From NCBI GenBank assembly GCA_003538495.1, contig DPSD01000273.1, positions 1-13,173 on the forward strand: a stretch of DNA of 13,173 nt. The letters are read 5' to 3'. The translations under genes were made by a program, and so were the position numbers. The notes beneath the pieces were generated by a model, which saw only the letters and a list, made by a program, of their open reading frames with translations, was not told where the DNA came from and did no database searches. Shown here in pieces: positions 7,698-13,173 of this stretch; the stretch's first letter is position 1, and each line of letters begins with the position of its first letter. Source of the DNA: Accumulibacter sp. GTDB lineage: Bacteria; Pseudomonadota; Gammaproteobacteria; Burkholderiales; Rhodocyclaceae.

Positions 7698-9083
7698 ATG
7701 AGTCAATCGGATTCTTCCCAATACACTTGGGCCGGCCGCTTCTCCGAAGGGATGTCGGACCTCGTCAAGCGTTATACCGCCTCGGTCAACTTCGACCGGC
7801 GGATGTGGCGCCAGGACATTCGGGCCTCGGTGGCACACGCCACGATGCTCGCCAGGCAGGGGATTATCAGCGCCGCGGATCTGGCCGACATCGAGCGCGG
7901 CATGGCGGAAATCGTACGCGAGATCGAGGAGGACCGTTTCGTCTGGTCGCTCGACCTCGAAGATGTCCACCTGAACATCGAAAAGCGCCTGACCACGCTG
8001 GTGGGCGATGCCGGCAAGCGCCTGCATACTGGTCGCTCGCGCAATGATCAGGTGGCGACCGACATCCGCCTCTATCTGCGCGACGCGATCGACGAGCTGC
8101 TGCCACTGCTGCGCGAGTTCCAGACCAGGCTGCTCGACCTGGCCGAGAAGGAGGCAGCCACTCCGCTGCCGGGGTTCACCCACCTCCAGGTTGCGCAACC
8201 GGTGACCTTCGGCCATCACGTCCTGGCCTATTTCGAGATGATGGAGCGGGATGCCGAGCGCTTCGCCGACTGCCGAAGACGCACCAACCGCCTGCCTCTG
8301 GGTGCCGCCGCGCTGGCCGGTACGAGCTATCCGATCGATCGCCATTTCGTCGCTGAAATGCTGGGCTTCGACGGCCTCTGCGAAAACTCGCTCGACGCCG
8401 TTTCCGACCGCGACTTTGCGATCGAATTCTGCGCCGCCAGCGCGCTGCTGATGATGCATCTGTCGCGCCTGTCGGAGGAACTGGTGCTGTGGATGAACCC
8501 GCGTTTCGGTTTCATCCGGATCGCCGATCGCTTCTGCACCGGCAGCTCGATCATGCCCCAGAAGAAGAATCCCGACGTTCCCGAACTGGCACGCGGCAAG
8601 ACCGGCCGCGTTTACGGGCACCTGACCGCCCTGCTGACGCTGATGAAGGGCCAGCCTCTGGCCTACAACAAGGACAACCAGGAAGACAAGGAGCCACTGT
8701 TCGACGCCATTGACACGGTCAGCGACACGCTGCGCATTTTTGCCGCGATGGTTGGCGGAATTACCGTCCATCCGGCAAGAATGCGCGAGGCATTGGATCA
8801 GGGATTTGCCACCGCCACCGATCTTGCCGACTACCTGACCCGCAAGGGATTGCCCTTCCGCGACGCCCACGCGGCGGTGGGACTGGCAGTGCGGCGCGCC
8901 GAGGAACTCGGTGCCGACCTGGCGCAACTCCCGCTCGCCGAATTGCGGCACTTCTCGCCGCTGATTGCCGACGACGTCTTTGCGGTGCTGACCGTAGACG
9001 GATCGCTGGCGGCGCGCAAGCATATTGGCGGCACCGCGCCGGAACAGGTCCTGGCGGCAATTGCCCGCGCCCGTCGCCGTTAG
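7698..9083 (+). CDS. argH: Argininosuccinate lyase
   Basis: Cleaves argininosuccinate to arginine and fumarate, the last step of arginine synthesis, as a cytosolic homotetramer. It encodes 461 residues, the usual length, starting at ATG 7698 with AGGA at 7683-7686 upstream. Family blocks in order are [60 protein letters not shown] with the catalytic-site His near residue 160, [14 protein letters not shown], and the fumarase/aspartase-superfamily signature [12 protein letters not shown] near residue 282 with the catalytic Ser. It is intact. It is divergent from algZ, as in Pseudomonas, and followed 21 bp later by the Ser/Thr kinase gene, possibly co-transcribed. Confidence 0.98.
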   Translation: MSQSDSSQYTWAGRFSEGMSDLVKRYTASVNFDRRMWRQDIRASVAHATMLARQGIISAADLADIERGMAEIVREIEEDRFVWSLDLEDVHLNIEKRLTTLVGDAGKRLHTGRSRNDQVATDIRLYLRDAIDELLPLLREFQTRLLDLAEKEAATPLPGFTHLQVAQPVTFGHHVLAYFEMMERDAERFADCRRRTNRLPLGAAALAGTSYPIDRHFVAEMLGFDGLCENSLDAVSDRDFAIEFCAASALLMMHLSRLSEELVLWMNPRFGFIRIADRFCTGSSIMPQKKNPDVPELARGKTGRVYGHLTALLTLMKGQPLAYNKDNQEDKEPLFDAIDTVSDTLRIFAAMVGGITVHPARMREALDQGFATATDLADYLTRKGLPFRDAHAAVGLAVRRAEELGADLAQLPLAELRHFSPLIADDVFAVLTVDGSLAARKHIGGTAPEQVLAAIARARRR

Positions 9084-9104
9084 GCGCGCCGCCGAACCCG
9101 GAAG

Positions 9105-10190
9105 ATGATGGAGAAGATCGGCAAGTATCACCTCGACCGTGAAATCGGCCGTGGCGCAACGTCGATCGTGTATCTGGGCAGCGACGCGTTTACCCAGCGC
9201 GCGGTGGCCGTCAAGGTGGCCTTTCCCGGAATTCTGAAGGATCCCAAACGGGGCAGGTTATACACCCACCTGTTCCTCAACGAGGCGGCACTGGTCGGCA
9301 AGCTGTCGCACCCGCATATCGTGCAGATTTACGACGCGGTGGTCGACGACGATTTCTGCTATCTGGTGATGGAATACGTTGCTGGCGGCACGCTGGAGAG
9401 GGTTTGCACGGCCGACCGACTGCTGTCGGTCGAACGTACTGTCGAGATCGTTTTCAAGTGCTCACGGGCGCTTGATTTCGCTTTCCGGGCGGGCATCATT
9501 CATCGTGACATCAAGCCGGCCAACATCCTGTTCACTGGCACCGATCCAGACCAGGGCGACATCAAGATCTCCGATTTCGGGGCCGCGATCATCGGCTCAC
9601 CGGACCGTACCCTGGTGCTGGGGATCGGATCACCCGCTTACATGTCACCGCAGCAGGTGAAAGAACAGACACTCGATCAGCAGACCGATATCTATTCCCT
9701 TGGCGTCGTCATGTATCAGCTGCTGACCGGTCAACTGCCTTTCCAGGCGCGCAACAGTTACGACATGGTTTACCAGATCATCAACGCCGAGCCGCGCCGG
9801 CCTTCGGCCTTGCGCAGAGACATTCCGGAGGCGCTCGACGCGATCGTCGCGCGCGCGATGAGCAAGCGACTCGAAACGCGTTACGCCACCTGGCAGGAAT
9901 TTGCCCACGATCTGGCGCAGGCTTTTCGCGACCGCAAACCCAGAGTCGCAGTCGACCAGTTGGCTGATCTCGAAAAGTTCGACAGCCTGCGTTCGTTCTC
10001 TTTCTTCGCGGACTTTTCCGACGTCGAGATCTGGGAAGTAGTACGTTTTTCGCAATGGAGCCGGGCTTCACCCGGCACCGCGATCATTCGTGATGGCGAC
10101 CACGGCGACTTCTTCTGCTTCCTCGCCGAAGGCGAGCTGAAGGTTCTCAAGAACGGGTTGATTCTCGACATGCTGGCCACCGGCGAATGA
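9105..10190 (+). CDS. Ser/Thr protein kinase with C-terminal cNMP-binding domain, truncated
   Basis: A Hanks-type kinase domain (about residues 8-275) has the glycine loop IGRGATSIVY, Lys37 in VAVKV, Glu60, HRDIKPANIL with catalytic Asp135, and SDFG with Asp157, so it should be active. A linker follows, and then from about residue 300 a cyclic-nucleotide-binding (Crp/PKA-R-like) domain: FFADFSDVEIWEVV, GTAIIRDGDHGDFFCFLAEGELKV, LATGE. The frame ends at GE, just where the family continues with CFGEM and the phosphate-binding cassette, so about 70 or more residues are missing. The stop TGA is formed at the junction with the nrdA fragment, so I regard this as a truncated gene, not a natural end. 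The ribosome site GGAAG at 9100-9104 favours ATG 9108 over 9105. No membrane segment is seen. Targets are unknown. Confidence 0.9.
   Translation: MMEKIGKYHLDREIGRGATSIVYLGSDAFTQRAVAVKVAFPGILKDPKRGRLYTHLFLNEAALVGKLSHPHIVQIYDAVVDDDFCYLVMEYVAGGTLERVCTADRLLSVERTVEIVFKCSRALDFAFRAGIIHRDIKPANILFTGTDPDQGDIKISDFGAAIIGSPDRTLVLGIGSPAYMSPQQVKEQTLDQQTDIYSLGVVMYQLLTGQLPFQARNSYDMVYQIINAEPRRPSALRRDIPEALDAIVARAMSKRLETRYATWQEFAHDLAQAFRDRKPRVAVDQLADLEKFDSLRSFSFFADFSDVEIWEVVRFSQWSRASPGTAIIRDGDHGDFFCFLAEGELKVLKNGLILDMLATGE
10181..10189. other. Junction of two unrelated gene fragments (9-bp shared CGGCGAATG)
   Basis: Left of this point the sequence reads as the cNMP-binding domain on the + strand. Right of it the sequence reads as the NrdA N-terminus on the minus strand. 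The bases CGGCGAATG fit both: codons for TGE plus the first two bases of the expected Cys on +, and IIR(R) on minus. Both genes break here without an insertion sequence, terminal repeats or target duplication. An assembly join between two organisms is the simplest reading. Confidence 0.8.
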
Positions 10191-10293
10191 TCTGGTAGTG
10201 AGCGCAGTCGGCGGCGCTGATGGGAGCGGCGGGGGTTGGGGTGTGAAGGGGCAAGGGGCCGTGGGAGGCGAGCCGGGGTTCGAGGGGTGGCAT
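10181..10293 (-). CDS. nrdA: Ribonucleoside-diphosphate reductase alpha subunit, N-terminal fragment
   Basis: From ATG 10293 the minus strand encodes 38 residues: a Pro/Ala-rich variable tail, then ISAADCAHYQIIRR. The end matches the start of the ATP-cone of class I NrdA (family pattern YQIIRRNG followed by VVPFEP). After IIRR the frame goes on as antisense of the kinase gene (WPACRES), so the remaining more than 900 residues are missing. Support comes from the two NrdR-type boxes and a TAGAAT -10 element upstream in the right orientation. NrdA reduces ribonucleotides for DNA synthesis and is usually essential, which argues that the real gene is intact elsewhere. The fragment is short, so identity rests on a short motif plus context. 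No strong Shine-Dalgarno precedes the ATG. Confidence 0.72.
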
Positions 10294-10313
10294 GAAAGGA
10301 TCTTGGTCAAAGG

Positions 10314-10338
10314 GCACGCGGGCGGCGAAGCCGCGTGC
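10314..10338 (-). other. Stem-loop in the nrdA leader
   Basis: GCACGCGG (10314-10321) and CCGCGTGC (10331-10338) form a perfect 8-bp stem with a 9-base loop, about 20 nt upstream of the nrdA ATG on the transcribed strand. There is no T-run, so it is not a classical terminator. A shorter alternative pairing (GCGGC/GCCGC) exists. A role in leader structure is possible but unproven. Confidence 0.35.
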
Positions 10339-10405
10339 GGGGAAGGGGAAGACAGGAGGCGGCGCCGAGGTTCGCGGGTGGGGCGGCAACCTGTGGTGGG
10401 GGCGC

Positions 10406-10411
10406 ATTCTA
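10406..10411 (-). promoter_or_regulatory. -10 element of the nrdA promoter
   Basis: TAGAAT on the minus strand (10411-10406) lies 8 bp downstream of the proximal NrdR-type box. It predicts a transcript start near 10399 and a leader of about 106 nt before the nrdA ATG at 10293. No good -35 hexamer is found; the place where it would lie is covered by the box, which fits repression by promoter occlusion. Confidence 0.5.
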
Positions 10412-10419
10412 CGCCCTGA

Positions 10420-10466
10420 GCACTACATGTGGTGTTTATGTTGATTCAAAACACTACCCCTAGTGC
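10420..10466 (-). promoter_or_regulatory. Tandem NrdR boxes
   Basis: Two 16-bp sites, GCACTACATGTGGTGT (10420-10435) and ACACTACCCCTAGTGC (10451-10466), both fit the known palindromic NrdR consensus acaCwATATaTwGtgt in their outer parts. Their starts are 31 bp apart, about three helical turns, which is the classic arrangement for NrdR, the ATP/dATP-sensing repressor of ribonucleotide reductase genes. They lie just upstream of the nrdA -10 element. The distal box also ends 4 bp before a candidate apbC -35, so NrdR might touch both promoters. Confidence 0.78.
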
Positions 10467-10469
10467 ATC

Positions 10470-10497
10470 TTGAAAACAATGCCCGATCTTTTACCCT
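10470..10497 (+). promoter_or_regulatory. Candidate apbC promoter
   Basis: TTGAAA (10470-10475, five of six matches) is followed after 16 bp by TACCCT (10492-10497, three of six matches). This predicts a transcript start near 10503, right at the foot of the large stem-loop. The -10 is weak, so this is tentative. Confidence 0.35.
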
Positions 10498-10502
10498 GAC
10501 GG

Positions 10503-10539
10503 ACCGCAGGCTGGGGCAGGGTTTGCCCCGGCCTGCGGT
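10503..10539. repeat. Perfect 16-bp stem-loop upstream of apbC
   Basis: ACCGCAGGC (10503-10511) pairs with GCCTGCGGT (10531-10539). The stem continues inward through one T-G wobble and GGGGCA/TGCCCC, leaving a 5-base loop GGGTT. As RNA this is a very stable hairpin in the apbC leader, about 80 bases before the GTG start. No T-run follows on either strand, so a simple rho-independent terminator is unlikely. It may be a leader structure, a protein site or a dispersed palindromic repeat. Confidence 0.6.
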
Positions 10540-10610
10540 GGGGGCATGTCCAGGCGTAGGGCGGTCGTGCTGCGGGCACAATCGGCATCCTTCCTCTTGA
10601 TGAGCCCCCC

Positions 10611-10615
10611 GGAGA
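10611..10615 (+). promoter_or_regulatory. Ribosome binding site deciding the apbC GTG start
   Basis: GGAGA lies 5 bases before the GTG at 10621. The homologous N-terminus begins directly after it, so GTG is chosen over the earlier in-frame ATG at 10546. Confidence 0.7.
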
Positions 10616-10620
10616 ACCGC

Positions 10621-11712
10621 GTGTCCGTTGATACCCAAGCCCTCATGGCGGCCCTGTCCGCCGTCACCGACCCCCACACCGGCAAAGATTTCGTCAGCAC
10701 CCGGGCGTTGAAAAATCTGCAGGTTCAGGACGGCGACGTGTCCTTCGACGTGGAACTTGGCTATCCCGCCAAAAGCCAGCATCCGGCCCTGCGGCGGGCC
10801 TTGGTGGCGGCCGCGCGCACCGTGCCCGGGGTGGACAACGTGTCGGTCAACCTGAGCACTCGCATCATTGCCCACGCGGCGCAACGCGGTGTGGCGCTGT
10901 TGCCGCAGGTGCGCAACATCGTCGCGGTGGCCTCGGGCAAGGGGGGGGTGGGCAAGAGCACCACCGCCGTCAACCTGGCGCTGGCGCTGGCCGCCGAAGG
11001 CGCGCGCGTCGGCCTGCTGGACGCCGACATCTACGGCCCAAGCCAGCCCATGATGATGGGCATCGAGGGTCGGCCTGAAAGCGAAGACGGCAAGACCATG
11101 GAGCCCCTGGAAAACCATGGCGTGCAGGTGATGTCCATCGGTTTTCTGGTGGACAAGGACGAGGCCATGATCTGGCGCGGCCCCATGGCCACCCAGGCCC
11201 TGGAGCAGTTGCTGCGCCAGACGAACTGGAAAGATCTGGATTACCTGATCGTGGACATGCCGCCCGGCACCGGCGACATCCAGCTCACCCTGTCGCAGCG
11301 TGTGCCCATCACCGGGGCCGTGATCGTCACCACGCCCCAGGACATCGCGTTGTTGGACGCGCGCAAGGGCATCAAGATGTTCGACAAGGTGGGGGTGCCC
11401 ATCCTGGGCCTGGTCGAGAACATGGCGGTCTATTGCTGCCCCCAGTGCGGTCACACCGAGCACATTTTCGGCGCCGATGGGGGCAAGCGACTGGCCGCCG
11501 AGAACGGCACCGATTACCTCGGCGCCTTGCCCTTGAACCTGTCGATCCGGGTCCAGGCCGACAACGGCCGTCCCACCGTGGTGGCCGACCCTGAGGGCGA
11601 AATCGCCGGGATTTACAAGGCGGTGGCGCGCGAGGTGGCCCTCAAGATCGCGGCCCGGGCCAAGGACTTTTCCAGCAAGTTTCCCAGCATCAAAATCTCG
11701 CGCGACACCTGA
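10621..11712 (+). CDS. apbC: Fe-S cluster carrier P-loop ATPase ApbC/Mrp
   Basis: Encodes 363 residues from GTG 10621 with a good ribosome site; length is typical. The N-terminal MIP18/DUF59-like domain (about 1-85) has VTDPHTGKDFVSTRALKNL. The MRP/NBP35 ATPase domain follows, with a deviant Walker A GKGGVGKST near residues 107-114, the LLDADIYGPSQPMMM block, YLIVDMPPGTGDIQLTL and the metal-binding Cys273-x-x-Cys276 in CCPQCGHTEHIFG. Mrp/ApbC proteins bind and transfer [4Fe-4S] clusters to apoproteins in the cytosol. It is divergent from nrdA; in some Burkholderiales the neighbour is metG, so the placement here is not the only one known. An 8-base G run in the Walker region leaves the frame intact. 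Confidence 0.95.
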   Translation: MSVDTQALMAALSAVTDPHTGKDFVSTRALKNLQVQDGDVSFDVELGYPAKSQHPALRRALVAAARTVPGVDNVSVNLSTRIIAHAAQRGVALLPQVRNIVAVASGKGGVGKSTTAVNLALALAAEGARVGLLDADIYGPSQPMMMGIEGRPESEDGKTMEPLENHGVQVMSIGFLVDKDEAMIWRGPMATQALEQLLRQTNWKDLDYLIVDMPPGTGDIQLTLSQRVPITGAVIVTTPQDIALLDARKGIKMFDKVGVPILGLVENMAVYCCPQCGHTEHIFGADGGKRLAAENGTDYLGALPLNLSIRVQADNGRPTVVADPEGEIAGIYKAVAREVALKIAARAKDFSSKFPSIKISRDT

Positions 11713-11808
11713 AAGCCGGAACCCGAGTCCGAACCCGAACACAAGGCTCCGGCGGGACGTGCCCCCTGATCCTTTCAAACGACGCATGGCGACCCTGGGG
11801 ACGCGAGC

Positions 11809-12768
11809 ATGGAAACCAAATGGCTTGAAGACTTCGTCAGCCTGGCCGAGACGCGCAGCTTCAGCCGCTCGGCCCAACTGCGCCACGTCACACAGCCCGC
11901 TTTCTCGCGCCGGATTCAGTCGCTGGAGGCCTGGGCAGGTGCCGACTTGGTGGATCGCTCGTCTTACCCGACGCGCCTGACGCCGGCGGGACAGACGCTC
12001 TACCAACAGGCCCTGGAGATCCTGCAGAACCTGCAGACCACGCGGGCCATGCTGCGCGCCCACAACACGGCGGCGCAGGACGGGATCGAGTTCGCCGTGC
12101 CTCACACGCTGGCCTTCACCTTCTTTCCTGCTTGGCTGTCCAGCCTGCATGAAGACGTGGGGCCGATCAAGAGTCGGCTCATCGCCCTGAATGTGCACGA
12201 CGCCGTGATGCGGCTGGTCGAAGGAAGCAGCGACCTGCTCATCGCTTACCAGCATGCGGCGCAACCGATTCAGCTCGATGCCCAGCGCTACGAAATGCTG
12301 CCTCTGGGCCAGGAGATGCTGGCCCCGTACGTTCGCCCCAACGCGCAAGGGGAGCCGATGTACGCGCTGCCCGGTCTTCCCGCTGCGCCCTTGCCCTACC
12401 TGGCCTACGCGCCCGGGGCGTACCTGGGGCGGGTGGTTGATCAACTGCTCAAGCAGGCGCCGGTGGGCACCCACCTTGACCGCATCTACGAAACCGACAT
12501 GGCCGAGGGCCTCAAGGCCATGGCGCTCGAAGGGCACGGCATCGCCTTCCTGCCAGCCAGTGCGGTGCGACGTGAACTGCGTGCCGGGCGCCTGGTCAGC
12601 GCCGGCGCAGGCTTCGAAGCGCGGCTGGACATTCGCCTTTACCGCCAGGTTGGCCCGCAGGCTTCGCACAAGCACAAGCGTGCGGTGGATCAGTTCTGGC
12701 AGCAACTGGCCGCCCGCGTTTCGCCGCTGCGTCCGGACGCGGGCTTGACGGCTGAAGCCGTGGATTGA
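11809..12768 (+). CDS. LysR-family regulator, HypT/YjiE-like
   Basis: Encodes 319 residues. The N-terminal winged helix-turn-helix begins METKWLEDFVSLAETRSFS and contains VTQPAFSRRIQSLE, the LysR recognition region. The METKWL opening, the PGAYLGRVVDQLL segment and the ETDMAEGLKAMALEGHGIAF block resemble E. coli YjiE (HypT, also called QseD), a hypochlorite-responsive LysR protein. The substrate-binding-like domain spans about 90-305. An E. coli functional Met near 206 may correspond to the Met of TDMAEG here; I cannot align it rigorously. It lies 96 bp after apbC and 139 bp before a co-directional amino-acid-binding protein, a common Burkholderiales arrangement, so it may control that transporter. 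Start ATG 11809 has only a weak GGGGA upstream. Confidence 0.9.
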   Translation: METKWLEDFVSLAETRSFSRSAQLRHVTQPAFSRRIQSLEAWAGADLVDRSSYPTRLTPAGQTLYQQALEILQNLQTTRAMLRAHNTAAQDGIEFAVPHTLAFTFFPAWLSSLHEDVGPIKSRLIALNVHDAVMRLVEGSSDLLIAYQHAAQPIQLDAQRYEMLPLGQEMLAPYVRPNAQGEPMYALPGLPAAPLPYLAYAPGAYLGRVVDQLLKQAPVGTHLDRIYETDMAEGLKAMALEGHGIAFLPASAVRRELRAGRLVSAGAGFEARLDIRLYRQVGPQASHKHKRAVDQFWQQLAARVSPLRPDAGLTAEAVD

Positions 12769-12842
12769 ACCACGGCGCCCCGGATGTCCTCGGCGGGGGG
12801 GCAGGGCATGCCAACACCACATGGGGGCATAGCGCATCGGCA

Positions 12843-12872
12843 TTGGTAGGCGCGGGTTGAAGTGCCTAGACT
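12843..12872 (+). promoter_or_regulatory. Candidate promoter of the amino-acid-binding protein gene
   Basis: TTGGTA (12843-12848) and TAGACT (12867-12872), each four of six matches to consensus, are 18 bp apart. This predicts a start near 12880 and a leader of about 28 nt. AAGG at 12896-12899 is the ribosome site, 8 bases before the ATG. Confidence 0.4.
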
Positions 12873-12907
12873 TCGGCGCTTTCATCAACCTGACGAAGGT
12901 GATCCCC

Positions 12908-13173
12908 ATGTCGCTGACCCTGTTCTCCCTGCGCCGTGCTGGCTGGGTGCTGGCACCCTGCTGGGCCTTGTGGAGCGCCCTTCCAGCCCAGGCCCAGGCC
13001 CCGGCCCCGGCCCGCGACGCGGTGCTCGATCAGATCCGAGCCAGCGGGCGCATCGTGCTGGCGCACCGCGAGTCTTCGGTGCCTTTTTCATACCGCGACG
13101 AGCAAGGGCAGGCCATCGGCTACGCGATGGACATCTGTCGGCGTCTGGCCGAGGCGGTGCGCGTGCACCTGGG
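12908..13173 (+). CDS. Amino-acid ABC transporter periplasmic binding protein, 5' part
   Basis: Cut by the window end; 88 codons are visible. The signal peptide starts MSLTLFSLRRAGWVLAPCW and probably ends at PAQAQA. The mature start then matches the family-3 solute-binding proteins: AVLDQIRASGRIVLAHRESS, VPFSYRDEQGQAIGYAMDIC. The RESSVPFSY and GYAMDIC blocks resemble the glutamate/aspartate-binding GltI group, which delivers acidic amino acids to an inner-membrane ABC permease. Substrate cannot be decided from this part. The preceding LysR gene is a plausible regulator. ATG 12908 is chosen because AAGG is well spaced and the signal peptide fits. Confidence 0.9.
   Translation, partial: MSLTLFSLRRAGWVLAPCWALWSALPAQAQAPAPARDAVLDQIRASGRIVLAHRESSVPFSYRDEQGQAIGYAMDICRRLAEAVRVHL

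Noticed and set aside
6608..8047. A 479-codon + strand open frame across algZ, the divergent gap and the argH start
   Set aside because: It overlaps two clear genes, is extremely Gln/Arg/His-rich and has no recognisable domain.
7695..9131. A 478-codon open frame on the minus strand opposite argH
   Set aside because: It is fully antisense to an intact argH with all motifs, and its composition is that of a shadow frame.
10201..10400. G-rich + strand stretch as a G-quadruplex or recombination hotspot
   Set aside because: The G-runs are explained by Pro-rich nrdA codons and its C-rich leader; no regular four-run motif with short loops is convincing.
10147..10407. Longer minus-strand frame extending nrdA upstream to 10407
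   Set aside because: Its first codon lies inside the -10 element and the added part is Pro/Arg-rich noise; ATG 10293 fits better with the promoter.
10423..12909. An 828-codon open frame on the minus strand opposite apbC and the LysR gene
   Set aside because: It runs antisense to two well-recognised genes and has a His/Gly/Gln/Arg-rich composition typical of high-GC shadow frames; no domain is recognisable.
1..13173. CRISPR arrays, tRNA or rRNA genes, insertion sequences, phage or toxin-antitoxin genes
   Set aside because: I looked for repeated spacers, conserved RNA motifs, transposase motifs and small paired genes and found none.

Overview
The window looks like DNA from Betaproteobacteria, but it appears to be two different pieces joined near 10181-10189. 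All genes are high-GC and densely packed. No tRNA, rRNA, CRISPR array, insertion sequence or phage gene was seen.

Left piece (1-10189). It starts inside hemF (3' end only, + strand). Convergent to it is the minus-strand cluster hemC-hemD-hemX-hemY, in which each gene overlaps the next by an ATGA. Upstream of hemC lies a diheme cytochrome c4-like gene, then a LytTR response regulator and its LytS/AlgZ-type sensor kinase, again overlapping by ATGA. Divergent from the kinase is argH, followed 21 bp later by a Ser/Thr protein kinase carrying a cyclic-nucleotide-binding domain. The order argH / algZ-algR / hemC-hemD-hemX-hemY is the one known from Pseudomonas and many Betaproteobacteria. The cytochrome gene between algR and hemC is extra relative to Pseudomonas. 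From protein style I would guess Rhodocyclales (Accumulibacter/Dechloromonas-like); this is inference.

Junction. The kinase reading frame ends abruptly in the middle of its cyclic-nucleotide-binding domain. On the opposite strand, a ribonucleotide reductase alpha-subunit gene (nrdA) starts at 10293 and is lost after about 38 codons at the same point. The two truncated genes share only the 9 bases CGGCGAATG. This is best explained by a chimeric assembly join, less likely by real microhomology-mediated recombination.

Right piece (about 10181-13173). This resembles Comamonadaceae/Burkholderiales. It holds the nrdA 5' fragment, its promoter with two NrdR-type boxes 31 bp apart, and then, divergently, apbC/mrp (Fe-S carrier P-loop ATPase) behind a 16-bp stem-loop. 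Next come a HypT/YjiE-like LysR regulator and the 5' end of an amino-acid ABC transporter substrate-binding protein, cut by the window end.

Functionally, the left piece combines tetrapyrrole synthesis (hemF, hemC, hemD and the accessory membrane proteins HemX and HemY), a heme-using electron carrier, a two-component system and arginine synthesis. The right piece joins dNTP synthesis control with Fe-S assembly and amino-acid uptake. I see no clear new biological system. The most informative observations are the junction, the NrdR control region, the kinase-cNMP fusion and the unusual cytochrome.
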